Below are positions 1-10,600 of a stretch of DNA of 64,000 nt, piece after piece. Within the stretch, counting starts at the first letter, position 1. Every line of letters starts with the position of its first letter. This DNA comes from Penium margaritaceum. Its lineage: Eukaryota; Streptophyta; Zygnematophyceae; Desmidiales; Peniaceae. Position numbers and translations under genes: made by a program. The notes under the pieces are model-generated. The model was not told where the DNA came from. It did not search any database and was given only the letters and a program-made list of their open reading frames with translations. The stretch lies in assembly GCA_023375785.1 (NCBI GenBank), contig SZWC01001551.1:121955-185954 (forward strand), written 5' to 3'.

Positions 1-2259
1 GGTATAGAATGGTATGGTATGGTATGGTATGGTATGGTATGGTATGATATGGTATGGTATGGTACGGTATGGTAAAATATGCTCTAGTATGGTCAACTAT
101 GCTTTGGTATGGTATGATATGATATAGTAAGGTATGGTACGGTACGATATTGTATGATATGTTATTATATGGTATGATATGGAATGGTATGGTATGGTAT
201 GGTATGGTATGTTATGATATGGTATGATATGGTTTGATTTGATTTGGGATGGTATGGTCTGGTATATTATGGTATAGTATGACTTGGTATGTTATGGCAT
301 GGTGTGGTATGGTATGGTACGGTATGGTATGGTATGGTAAAGTATTGTATGGTATGATATGATATGATATGGTATACTACGGTATAGTATAATATGGTAT
401 GGTATGATATGGTATGGTATGGTATGGTATGGTGTTGTATGGTATGATATTGTATGATATGGTATAGTATGGTATGGTGTTGTATGGTATGGATGGTATG
501 GGATGGTATGGTATGGTATATTACAATATGGTATGGTATAGTATGGTTTTGTATTGTATGGTATGGTATGATATGGTATGGTATGGTATGATATGGTATG
601 GTATGGTATGGTACGGTATAGTTTAATATGGTATGGTAGGATATAAAATGGTATGATATAATATGGTATGATATGGTTTAGTACGGTATGGTATGGAATG
701 ATATGGTCATATATAGTATGGTATGGTATGGTATGGTAGGGTAGGGTATGATATGGTATGGTATGGTATAATATGGTATGGTATTTTCTAGTATGATATG
801 ATCTGGTATAGTATGGTATGGTATGGTATGTTGTGATATGACATGGTCTGGTATGGTATGGTATGGTATGGTATGGTATGGTATGGTATGGTATGGTACG
901 GCATGGGATGGTATGATATATTGTAGTATGATCTGCTATGCTATGATATGGTATGATTTGATATAGTATGGTATGGTATGGTATGATATTGTATGATATG
1001 TTATAATATAGTATGATATGGTCTGATATGGTATGGTATGGTAAATTATGTTATGGCATGATATGGTACGATTTGATTTGGGATGGTATGGTCTTGTATG
1101 ACATGGTATAGTATGGCTTGGTATGGTATGGCATGGTGTGGTATGGTATGGTATTGTATGGTAAAGTATGGTATGGTATGATATGATATGATATGGTATA
1201 CTATGGTATGATATAGTATGGTATGGTATGCTATGGTATGGTATGGTATGTTATGGTATGGTATGGTATTGTATGGTATGATATTGTTTAATATGATATG
1301 GTATTGTATGGTATGGTATGGTATGATATGCTATGGTATTGTATGGTATGGTATTGTATGGTATGATATAATATGGTATGGTATGGTATGGTATGGTATG
1401 GTATAGTATGGTATGATATGGTATGATATGATATGGTATGATGTGGTATGGTATGGTATGGTATAGTATAGTATGGTATGATATGGTATGATATGGTATG
1501 ATATGGTATGGTATGGTATCTTATGGTATGGTATGGTATGATTTGGTATGGTATGGTATGATATGGTATGGTATTGGATAGTATGGTATGATATGGTATG
1601 GTATGGTATGGTATGGTATGGTATAGTATGGTATGATATGGTATGATATGATATGGTATGATATGGTATGGTATGGTATGGTATAGTATAGTATGGTATG
1701 ATATGGTATGATATGGTATGATATGATATGGTATGATATGGTATGGTATGGTATGGTATAGTATAGTATGGTATGATATGGTATGATATGGTATGATATG
1801 GTATGGTATGGTATCTTATGGTATGGTATGGTATGATTTGGTATGGTATGGTATGATATGGTATGGTATTGGATAATATCGTATGATACGGTATGGTATG
1901 GTATGATATGGTATGGTATGGTATGGTATGGTATGGTATGGTATGGTATGGTATGGTATGGTTTGGTATGGTATGGTATGGTATGGTATGATATGGTATT
2001 GTATGGTATGATATGATATGGTATGGTATGGTATGGTATGGTATGGTTTGGTATGGTATGGTATGGTATGGTATGATATGGTATTGTATGGTATGATATG
2101 ATATGGTATTATATAGTATGGTCTGATATGGTATCGTATGCTATGGTATGGTATGTTATGGTATGACATGGTCTAGTATGGTATGGTGTGGTATGGTATG
2201 GTATGTTGTGGTATGGTATGTTATGGTATGTTTTTGTATGGTATGGTATGGTATGATTT
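1..2259. repeat. GGTAT pentanucleotide satellite array, first block
   Basis: Tandem GGTAT pentamers fill this stretch with many point variants, most often GATAT, GTTAT, GGTAC and GGAAT. The plus strand is almost free of cytosine, so the two strands differ strongly in base composition. Some reading frames of the pentamer contain no stop, which gives spurious Tyr-His-Thr-Ile-Pro or Trp-Tyr-Gly-Met-Val frames; I do not treat these as genes. Variant pentamers recur at longer spacing, for example a TCTTAT variant block near 1519 and again near 1814. The left edge of the array lies outside the window. Confidence 0.97.
1519..1870. repeat. Higher-order repeat inside the satellite, about 295 bp period
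   Basis: A run of variant pentamers starting TCTTATGG, then TGATTTGG, then TATTGGATA, occurs at 1519 and again at 1814, a spacing of 295 bp or 59 pentamers. This shows that the array grew by duplicating blocks of pentamers and not only by single-unit slippage. Confidence 0.75.
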
Positions 2260-2671
2260 GGTCTGCTCTGTTTTGAATCCGGATGTTGTTTTTGTTAACT
2301 TCAAGTACTCAACGACGTTCAAGTACGTGGATAAATGTTTTGATGGCTGTCAAGGCTATCGAATTCTCCCTACCTCGCATATACTACTTACTGGAATGAT
2401 AAATGCATGCACGACGGGCGTTTGACCATTTGAAATATCAAATGGTCATATCCTTCTTGCTCTCGTATTCGAGCAGAGTCAAATGTGAGAGCAAGAAATA
2501 AGATATATTGAATAAAAATACTATTAAAATATTTCATTTCATCAATTGTAGCATTCTATCTCTTGCTTTTTATCAAATTAATGTATACCTCCTAAATTAT
2601 AACAAGAGACCAAATATTTCATTAAAATACATTTAGAATAAACCACTCGTTGAAGTCAAAGTTCACTGGGG
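2260..2671. mobile_element. Candidate TIR element (MITE-like) inside the satellite
   Basis: This 0.4-kb block has no GGTAT periodicity and interrupts the array. Its right end (about 2652-2671, followed by TA) matches 19 of 22 positions of the right terminal repeat of the TIR family at 32925-33258. Its left end (about 2260-2280) matches the inverted form in only about 12 of 22 positions by hand count. It contains a near-perfect palindrome. No protein-coding frame is recognisable. The right end is convincing and the left end weak, so it could be a decayed relative or unrelated DNA with one chance match. Confidence 0.5.
2423..2448. repeat. Palindrome with 11-bp arms and 4-nt loop
   Basis: Arms TGACCATTTGA and TCAAATGGTCA are perfect reverse complements around AATA. 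The duplicated copy at 48990-49015 has TTCGA and TCGAA in place of TTTGA and TCAAA, so both arms differ and pairing is kept. Confidence 0.9.
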
Positions 2672-2673
2672 TA

Positions 2674-3096
2674 GCGTATGGTATGATCTGGTATGGCATG
2701 AAATGGTATGGTATGGTATAGTATGGTATGGTATGATGTAGTTTGATGTAGTTTGATTTCATACGGTTCTGTGTGGTATGATATGGTATGATATGGTATA
2801 ATATGGTATAATATGGTGTACTGTGGTACTCTATGATACGGTTTGGTATGGTTTGGAATGGATTGGCATGGTATGGAACGGTATGGTATGGTATGATATG
2901 ATATGGGATGATATGGTATAGTATGGTATGGTATGGTATTGTATGGTGTCGTATGATATGGTATGATATGGTATGGTATGATATGTTATGGTATGACATG
3001 GTATGGTATGGAATATTATACTATGATATGGCATGGTATGGTATGGTATGATATGGTATGGTGTGGTGTGGTATGGCATGGTATGGTATGGTGTTA
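2674..3096. repeat. GGTAT satellite, second block
   Basis: The pentamer array resumes after the inserted block, more degenerate at first (TTTGATGTAG variants near 2735-2760) and then regular up to about 3096. It ends where low-copy DNA starts. Confidence 0.93.
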
Positions 3097-4215
3097 CATC
3101 CTTTTTTACCATTGGCGGAAGCCAGGGCTGACAGTATACGAGGATTTGCTCTCTGCCGTGGTTTACGTTGCGCTTTCTCCGTAGGTCTGTTCCATACTTT
3201 TTGTTAGTCTACTTCTACAACGCCCTTGATTACCTCATTTTATTACTTTTGGTCAATCAAGGACCACTATCATCCACCAAATGCATCTACGTACTTGGTG
3301 CCTTTCCCTTTCCTCCGGTGGATAATCAAGCAAATTAAGCATATTACAAGACCACAAATCCCATATATCCCTCCACCCTCTTCGACACAATTTTACTACA
3401 ACTTATGATAAAACACTTGATCACTCAATGCAATCCCAGTGAATATACTCATTCAAGTAAACCTATGTGGTAAATCATCCAACAGAAGTGACGTGAACGT
3501 CTCCAAGACCAAGTATGCTTGCATGAATAGTTTGAGTAAATGAACAATCAAACTATGCTTCAGTCAATCCAAACAAATACCCAAGCAATAGGATATCTCT
3601 AATCACACCACTACTCCTAAGTATCATCCAACATGATATGTTAACCATAAACTTCTTCCATTGATGGTTGATCTATCAGAGCCTCCCTTTGCATGACCAT
3701 AGTATGGCTGGCGATATGCTGGTCAGTTTCTGTTTGGATGGTACGTTAAAATACAAGTGGACTTCCTGTATGATGACTCACACGGGAGTTAGTGCATGTT
3801 GAACCCTCCTCTTGTAGGCGATGGAGCTCTTGGAGGTACCATTGGTAAGTCCAAAACACCTCAGTCCACTAATCAGCAGCTTCTACGGCTCGGCATCCAA
3901 CGTCACTTGCGACCTCCCACCAGCTCTCCACGGATCGACGCTCATCGTCACAGGGAACCCTCTGTAGCCACGGCTACTACAATTAATTTACAACTCCACT
4001 AGCAGGATGATGCAACCATTACATCACGCACAAGACTATGCATACGTCCAGCTGGTGGAGAACATTACAGTAGCTACAGATGGCATAGAAGGGCACTAGT
4101 GACTCTCATGTAGTCCTCGTACAGGACGCCTAATGCTCTACTAGAAACTCAGATCCAGGCCATGATGGCTCCGTGGTGTGTTTCTCCAGAAGGTTCTTTC
4201 CCATTTAGATTGGCC

Positions 4216-4257
4216 TCACACACATACACCACCACCTAGACACACACACACACTCAC
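4216..4257. repeat. CA-rich microsatellite
   Basis: Short imperfect runs of CA and ACC units lie just upstream of the hairpin at 4294. The counterpart near 50798-50835 has a shorter run. Confidence 0.8.
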
Positions 4258-4293
4258 TTATTCCTGACTTACTTTCCTACTATAATTTGTCGT

Positions 4294-4329
4294 GACTGTT
4301 GAGAGGGATTTACGTCCCTCTCAACAATC
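4294..4329. repeat. Hairpin with 15-bp arms
   Basis: GACTGTTGAGAGGGA and TCCCTCTCAACAATC flank a 6-nt loop, with one unpaired position in the outer arm. The duplicated copy at 50876-50911 pairs perfectly over all 15 positions. The arms begin TGTTGAG and end CTCAACA, like abutting LTR or TIR ends, but no element body is visible. Confidence 0.85.
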
Positions 4330-5916
4330 AGGATCAACTAATGGATAGCAATCTCTCAGCCTAGCTGACGGCCACTAGGCCTACGGCAGCATCGGTAGGG
4401 TGAACACTTGCAAGGATCAGAATCGAGGACAAGCATTGAGCTCGAAGCGGGATGCAGCATGTGCTAGTTGGTGAGTTCGTTGATTGACAAATTCTACTAG
4501 AGCTTCGTCTGTCTTAGCAATAAGAACGTAGTAGTTATCTTGTCAGCATTTCCGGCCTTCTTCACTTATCTCTCCTACCGCGATGCTCTTCCATGCCCCT
4601 TTCCAGTTAGTATGTCCCAATGCGGCTTGTAATTCAAATATCCTTAGAGATAAGGTATTTCAACCTCCAACCCTTTCTTGAAGATTGAGTGCGGCTTTGT
4701 TGCCATCACACAAGCCTCGGGTCCTTTTCCTTTCCTCCTCTGTCAGTCCGATTGGACAATAATATCCATTTGAACCCTTTTATCCATGCCTCATAACTTC
4801 CCAGAGCTGGATTCTTTGGGATTTTTCTTGTCTGAGTCGGCTGCCGATAGATTATTTGCCGACTTCCCTCCCACAATCTTGATCCCAGGCCATCTCTTCT
4901 CTCCTCCTCCCCTGGATGGAAGAAACAAAGTTAACACTGTTATATCCTATTTCCCCTTTCTTGGTTTCGTCCATGTTGTAGCTCATCCTCCGGTGGATCA
5001 TCCACCATCATCCTCAGCATCTACTTCCTTCTCCTTGTATGGGTCCCTCCTCCTTGACCATCCTTTCTTCTGTTGATGGATACTCCTATACCCACCTGGT
5101 TCTCTCCAGGCTGTCAAACTCCCGGTCGATCCTTTCCTGCTATATGTCCTCATTTTGTACCTTTAGCCTCCGATGCGGCATCGCTATGCATTTCCTTTCT
5201 GCCATCTCCCTCCCTGTCTGCTCCCACATCCATTGTACCACCTTCTTTTACTTTGTTTGTATCCTCGTTTAAGTTTTGTCTCTCTATTTATAAAGAAGAC
5301 AGAGTGGGTCCTACATACTTGTCTTGAGGTTCTCGTAACGGTGTGTGCATTTCAAATACATCCCTTTACAGCAGCTGATACACAACCATTTGTCAATATA
5401 AATATGATATCTACAAGTGGTACACGCTTGAATGTACAACCTTGCGCAAAGAAGACACTGGTAGATACTGCATATCACAACCTCCTCTCTCTATCTTCTT
5501 CACGCACTCGCTATGCGTAAAGCTTCCGTATTTTTTGCACCATGAAATCGTTCCTAAAGAGCTCTGGACAGCTTGAACAGTTCACTCATACTGTTTTAGT
5601 GTGCGGACATATTGAGCAGCTAGTGCATCTGTCCTGTCCTTCATTTGTTTTTATACTCGCACCATGTGCTGCCTGTATGTAATATCCCAACTTGTTGATT
5701 GGATCCTCTAGCTTCTTCCGGTATTCTTACCACACAATACAGGACAGAGTATTATGTTGTTACCCGAGTATCATTCCCATTTTTGAGGGAATACCCTACT
5801 TCATCTTCAAGCAGGGAATACAGATCCATCCAGCCCCATCGTCCATGATCCCGTATCTTTGATGCATGTATTACTTGTAGTGGTTGCATTGTCAGGTACG
5901 GTAACATACATTCATT

Positions 5917-5950
5917 TTACACCACGAGCAGCTGACTGCTCGTGGTGTAA
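5917..5950. repeat. Perfect 15-bp-arm hairpin at an inversion breakpoint
   Basis: TTACACCACGAGCAG and CTGCTCGTGGTGTAA flank CTGA. In the duplicated copy (about 52499-52525) only the inner GAGCAG/CTGCTC part is palindromic, after which the sequence diverges. The longer arm here therefore coincides with the left breakpoint of the inverted segment. Confidence 0.9.
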
Positions 5951-6590
5951 GCAAGGAGACAGGCGTAAGGCCTCGAAAGGAAACGTGTAAGCAAGGAGAC
6001 AGGCGTAAGGCCTCGGGAGTGTGGAGAAGTGGTATCGAGATTCAAACATCATTGTGTGATATGCGTGAAGAAGATCCACCTGATCGAGGCCCGAACATGA
6101 CAACGGAAACAATTAGAGGCAAAAATAGGTAGCTGGTGGATGAAATGACAGTGCGACATCCATATACACACACTCACCCGGTGAGCAATTGTATTACAAT
6201 ACCGTGGCACTGCCAGGACCAGAAAGCTTGGTGATTCGAGATGTACTGATGTGCCTGACATCAGGAGGAAAGTACTAACGATCGTGAACCAGGTACAGAA
6301 TATGACACCTCAATACTGTTGGTCAAGGGACTAGCAGCATCTGGCGGCTCCTCCACTACCTCCACAAAGATCAGAGATACGGTTTAACTCTCCCCCACAT
6401 CTGGTCAATGATCGATCCCAGTAGTGCAACAACGTACCAAGTGCTACAGGCCGAATGCAGTAGGAGGAAAGGTCTAAAGAAGGGCTATGGGCAAGATTAC
6501 ATGTGCACCTGGGAGCACCACGACAATCCAATGTTCCGGCAGATCTTGCACCGATGTAACAACATAATAACACTGAGGGAGCCTGAGGGA
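5951..6590. other. Segment inverted relative to the second copy of the region
   Basis: The order of sequence here is the reverse complement of about 52805-53400: the text at 6290-6420 matches the other strand of about 52970-53090, and the text at 6525-6560 matches the other strand of about 52810-52850. The left edge carries a 31-bp direct repeat (5946-5976 and 5986-6016). The right edge (6590-6635) carries a further copy of its core GGCGTAAGGCCTCGGGAG. About 280 bp present in the other copy (52525-52805) is missing here. No gene is recognisable in it. Confidence 0.85.
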
Positions 6591-6639
6591 GCTCCTTACA
6601 GGCGTAAGGCCTCGGGAGCTCCTTGCTTACACGTTTCCT

Positions 6640-6975
6640 TCCCTCAGCTCTGGAGTACAAGCTAGAGAGACGTACACAATCATCTGCGTTAGCAGCTTCC
6701 TATCTCCACTAATGTGGTGAAGAGCCGTCTTGCATTTGAAGCAGCACTATTTTTGGGTTCTCACCGGACGGGAATATTTCCTGCAGGTCTCCATCTCCTC
6801 TACTCTGGGTGCTTTAGATACCAACCTCTGCCACTTGCTTCCTTTGCCCATATCTTTTTCTTGTTCAGCCAATTCCTTGAGGTAGCGCTTGTAATATTGT
6901 CCTATTCCTAGAATGGTGGTCCCACGCTTGGAGTAAAATAGTTCCTTGTACTCATAATACCACACGGCCTCAAGG
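6640..6975 (-). pseudogene. Unrecognised Cys-containing reading frame, broken copy
   Basis: On the minus strand this reads from the edge of copia remnant A through a basic, charged segment (YYKRYLKELAEQEKDMGKGS) to METC, one in-frame TAG, then CCFKCKTALHHISGD, and is cut off at the inversion near 6640. The better copy at 53243-53740 has an extra Cys pair (ETCSPC) that is changed to ETCRKY here. I do not recognise the family. It is too short and broken to assign a function, but the shared frame in both copies suggests a former coding sequence. Confidence 0.4.
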
Positions 6976-8210
6976 CTTGTTGCTTGAAGTAGCCACAACC
7001 ACCTGCCGCTTGCTGCACCAGCTGATGGCCCCACCATTCATGAGGAATACATATCCAGAGATGGACTTGCGGTCCTCAGGGTTTGAAGCCCAATCTGTAT
7101 CTGTATAACCGATGAAGCTGTTGTTGCTGCCGTTATAGGTGATGCCGATTCTGATGATTCCGGCAAGGTAGCGGAAGATCTGCTTCCCTACCTTCTGGTG
7201 CTCATGTCTAGGATTAGCCATGTGCTGGTTCACAACGCTCACAATCCGTACGAGGTCGGACCTGGTTACCACCATCAGGTCCATAAGCCTGCCGACGGCA
7301 CTCTGGCACTTCTGCCACTTAGTTGCATTTGCTTCTCCACTGAAGCTCATGAGGTACTGTCGCGTCTCCAACAACATGACCATGGATTTAGCCTCTGCCA
7401 TGCTAAACCACTACAAGACGTCCTTCATGTAGCGACACTCTTACAACAAGAGAGAGCGTGATTTGTGATCATACGTGATCTGGATGCCGAGGAAGTATGA
7501 TGCCTCCCCAAGATCAGACATCTCGAAGTGCTCCTTTATAGCCTCCTTGAACTCCTATAGTGTAGACATGCTGTTGGAAAGGAGGAGCATGTCATCCACA
7601 TAGACAATGATGATGAGGATCCCATGCTCATACTGCCAGCAATACACGTTGTACTCATACTCACTGCTCTAAAATTCCACGTCCTACAACGCCGCGTCCA
7701 ACTTCTGGTTCTAAGCACACAATGACTGCTTGAAGCCGTACGGCGACTTCTGTAACTTGAAAACCAGGTACTCATATCCATCCATGACGAATCCCTCCAA
7801 CTGTTCCATGTAGATCTCCTCCTCCAAGTCACTATTTAAGAATGCCATATTTACATCTATGTGGTGAACCTCGAAGTCCTCGGCTGCTGCATATGAGAGA
7901 AGTCTGCACACAGAATTAAACTTTATAACAGGGGCAAAGGTTCTTGTGTACTCAATGCCCTCTTGTTGCGAGTAGCCCTTTGCGACCAGCCTCGCCTTGT
8001 ACTTTTCCAGGTTGCCATCTACTCCTCGCTTCTTCTTGAATACCCAATTGCACTTGATCACCTTGCATCTAGGTGGATGCTCAGTCAGCTCCCACGTGCC
8101 ATTGGTGAGCTGCGACTGTATCTCCTACTGGACAGCTTGCGCCTCATCTGCTGAATCTGGTGCAGCCATGGTCTCCTTGTATGATGTTGGTTCATCTCAA
8201 TCTAGTACAA
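6976..8210 (-). pseudogene. Copia element A: reverse transcriptase and RNase H remnant
   Basis: Minus-strand fragments give the copia RT in order: VIKCNWVFKKKRGVDGN, KARLVAKGYSQQEGIEYT, FEVHHIDVNMAFLNSDLEEE and a YVDDM core on the complement of about 7585-7605, followed by RNase H (TDWASNPEDRKSISGYVFL). The enzyme would copy element RNA to DNA and remove the RNA strand in the virus-like particle. Frames are broken by stops, including a TGG to TAG change in the conserved AWNQKL segment (about 7710). RNase H ends abruptly near 6976 after the TSS motif and joins unrelated DNA, so the C-terminus, polypurine tract and 3' LTR of A are missing. Confidence 0.85.
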
Positions 8211-9495
8211 CTGTGATATTTATTCGTTGTGGTGCTGGGGCGTTAGCGAGCGGCTGGCGTGGTGCTGCTGGCACAACTAGTACTGCTGGTGGTATTGCAT
8301 CATCTTCTTCATCTACTTGTGCCGATGATGTTCCTGTATCTGCTGCATCAGACATGGGAGAGTAGACTGGTTCTTCCACTGTCACAGTAGAGAAAGGATC
8401 ATGAGAGACAGGTTCAGGATAAGTGTCTGCTTCTACGCCTTTGTTAGTTGCTAGTTCTGCTGCCTTGTTGCAGACGATATTGGTGCCGATGAAATTTCTT
8501 TCATTGAAGACGACATCCCTCGAGATGATGACGTGGCCTGTATCCCTCTCATAGAGACAATAGGCCTTGCTTGTCACGTCATAGTCGTTCATCAGCATCT
8601 AAGCGTTCTTCACGTCCTACTTCTGTCGCTTGTCCTCTAGGACGTGCATGTGTGCCAAGATGCCAAACACACGAAGATGGTCCACTCTCGGCTTCTTGTC
8701 GAACCACACCTCATACGGCGTCATCTGTTCTAGTGCCTTAGTTGGACTGTGGTTTTTTATGTAGACTATAGCACGCACAGCTTCGACCCCAAAATCATTA
8801 GTTAGTCGAGCTGCGTGCAGCATGGAATGCGCCAACTAAACGATGGTGCGGTTGGCGCGTTCTGCTACATCGTTAACCTGCGGCGTGTATGGAATAGTGT
8901 GTTGTGCCTTGATGCCAACTGTTGTGAGGTTGTCTTGGAACTCCTTGCTCAGGAACTTTCCACCATGGTCGTTGTGCAGTGCCTTGAACGTCTTGCCCGT
9001 CTGGTTCTCCACCATTGCTTTGAACTCCTTGAACCTGTCAAAGCACTGGTCCTTGGAAGCAAGGAAGTACACAGCAATATAACGGCTNGTCGAGCCGCGT
9101 GCAGCATGGAATGCGCCAACTAAACGATGGTGCGGTTGGCGCGTTCTGATACATCGTTAACCTGCGGTGTGTATGGCATAGTGTGTTGTGCCTTGATGCC
9201 AGCTGTTGTGAGGTTGTCTTGGAACTCCTTGCTCAGGAACTTTCCACCATGGTCGTTGTGCAGTGCCTTGAACGTCTTGCCCGTCTGGTTCTCCACCATT
9301 GCTTTGAACTCCTTGAACCTGTCAAAGCACTGGTCCTTGGAAGCAAAGAACTACACAGCAATATAACGGCTGAAATCATTTGTAAATGTTAGGAAATACG
9401 CAGAGCCTCCAAAGCTCTGGGTCTGCATCGGTCTACACAAGTCTGTGTGGACCAGCTCCAGTACCTCTTTTGTACGTTCTCGTGCTCCAGAGAAT
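8211..9495 (-). pseudogene. Copia element A: integrase core and hinge remnant
   Basis: The minus strand encodes the integrase DDE core remnants (FDRFKEFKAMVENQTGKTFK, the PQVNDVAERANRTIV block, TPYEVWFDKKPRVDHLRVFG), then the variable hinge up to RT (YSPMSDAADTGTSS). Integrase would join element DNA to the genome. A stop replaces Glu in the IVESA motif (complement of 8835-8840). A single N at 9088 separates two near-copies of the same 280 bp, probably an assembly effect. The N-terminal side is interrupted by the TIR element at 9497-9981. Confidence 0.82.
9088..9088. other. Single-N join with repeated flanks (also at 19038, 35889, 56970)
   Basis: Each single N is followed by sequence that repeats the preceding 220-300 bases. 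At 19038 the two runs look identical; at 9088 they differ at several bases. The pattern fits contig ends joined without merging their overlap. Confidence 0.85.
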
Positions 9496-9496
9496 A

Positions 9497-9981
9497 TTCT
9501 ACAGATCTTGGATTTTGATTATACATAGTTTTTTGGAGGTTTTCTTCAACAAGTTTATCAAGTTACACCTAAATAATTACTTTGACATGCCTAACAAATA
9601 TTCGTTCATGTCGCGAGTTCTACACGCTCAAAAACGAGAAACAATATTAAAAAAACGTGGGTTCACACTCAAAGTGTGCTACCGTGTACCTCAAAGACCC
9701 CGTGTCTGGCCTGTTTGATGTGTAAAAAGGACATGTCAGACCTGTCAGACAGTGAGAAGGTGGTATTCTCGCTCATCCGCTATGCTAAGACGCCTCCTTG
9801 ACGAAGAAAATTCCTCGTTCGCACATAGATTTGACCAAATTTGTCGAATTTAAAATCAGATTTTTTCGTTGAATAAAAGTCTAGGAACTACCTAAATAAC
9901 TGAAATATCAAAAATTGCATTCGAAATCATGGAATACATAATTAGCAATTTTGAAAAAAATGAAATCAAAGATCAGTATGT
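9497..9981. mobile_element. TIR/MITE-like element in the integrase of A (TA duplication)
   Basis: This 485-bp AT-rich insert splits the integrase of A. TA occurs on both sides (9495-9496 and 9982-9983). Removing the insert and one TA restores alignment with intact family members (gagaaTAtctcac against gagaaCGcctccc). The ends are imperfect inverted repeats: TTCTACAGATCTTGGATTTT on the left, and the complement of GAAATCAAAGATCAGTATGT on the right. No transposase frame is visible, so it is probably non-autonomous. The same insert is at 55982-56467 with a better right end (ATCAGTAGGG-TA). Confidence 0.8.
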
Positions 9982-9983
9982 TA

Positions 9984-10600
9984 TCTCACACTATTGCTTT
10001 CCCTCCAAACAACCAATACACAACTGTTGCTCAAGTTAGAGATGGTAGGCATGTCGCACACCATCTGTTTTGCTTGAATATGCTACAAGGCACACATGCC
10101 GATGTGGCCATAGTGTGTATGCCAGATCTCGCCATCTGTTACGTGCACCACTATTGTAAGACTCTGCTCTCATGGAACCTTGGTCACTCTCAACAGGCGG
10201 CACATGTCACCCTCCTTCACCGATTTAGCCAACTCCTCTCCTGTGTCCTTGTTAAGGATGTAGCCATAGTCATCATCAAACACAACATGTAATCCTGTTT
10301 CGGTAAGGGAGGAGACTAAGAGGAGGTTGAACGCAACATCAGGTACATACAGCATGCCATGGAATACTCCCACTTCAATGGCACGCAGGGTCTCCAACCA
10401 CACCTCCACAATCCCAATCCCCACAGCATAGACCATCCGATCATCACCCATAGCAATATGATGGGAAGGGATGGACAGCAGTTACCTAACCCACTCCTTG
10501 TGATATGTCAAGCTCTTTGTACATATTCAGTCCTTGTACCATACAAGATCCGCCTTCTCCATCTATGACATGGATTTTACCATGAAGAGACGGTCGGACA
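9984..10600 (-). pseudogene. Copia element A: protease and GAG-pre-integrase remnant
   Basis: The minus strand carries the protease to pre-integrase segment: MGDDRMVYAVGIGIVEVWLE, the DDDYGYILNKDTGEELAKSV block, then fragments of the HHCC zinc-binding region. The protease Asp-Ser-Gly site of intact members (WYKDSG) is damaged near 10540-10555, where the frame reads YKD and then a stop. The segment would have processed the Gag-Pol polyprotein. It continues into integrase after the 9497-9981 insertion is removed. Confidence 0.8.

Larger units (their letters stand above)
3097..5916. other. Low-copy non-coding stretch, no recognisable gene
   Basis: This stretch has no satellite periodicity and no similarity to the copia elements. 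It contains short open frames of at most 115 codons, none with a recognisable domain and several overlapping in different frames. Parts near 4690-5300 are rich in C and T on the plus strand. It is repeated at 49679-52512 with few differences: 3 by hand count over 3226-3408. The copies also differ by short indels near 4555 and 4778. A decayed transposable element or an intergenic region are both possible. Confidence 0.7.

Noticed and set aside
1816-2169. Long open frames in the satellite encoding Tyr-His-Thr-Ile-Pro or Trp-Tyr-Gly-Met-Val repeats (also 45742-48736)
   Set aside because: They follow directly from a stop-free frame of the pentamer and run on both strands; no coding signal beyond the repeat.
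3226-5520. Several open frames of 60-115 codons in the low-copy region
   Set aside because: They overlap in different frames, show no recognisable domain or codon bias, and small indels between the two copies break them.
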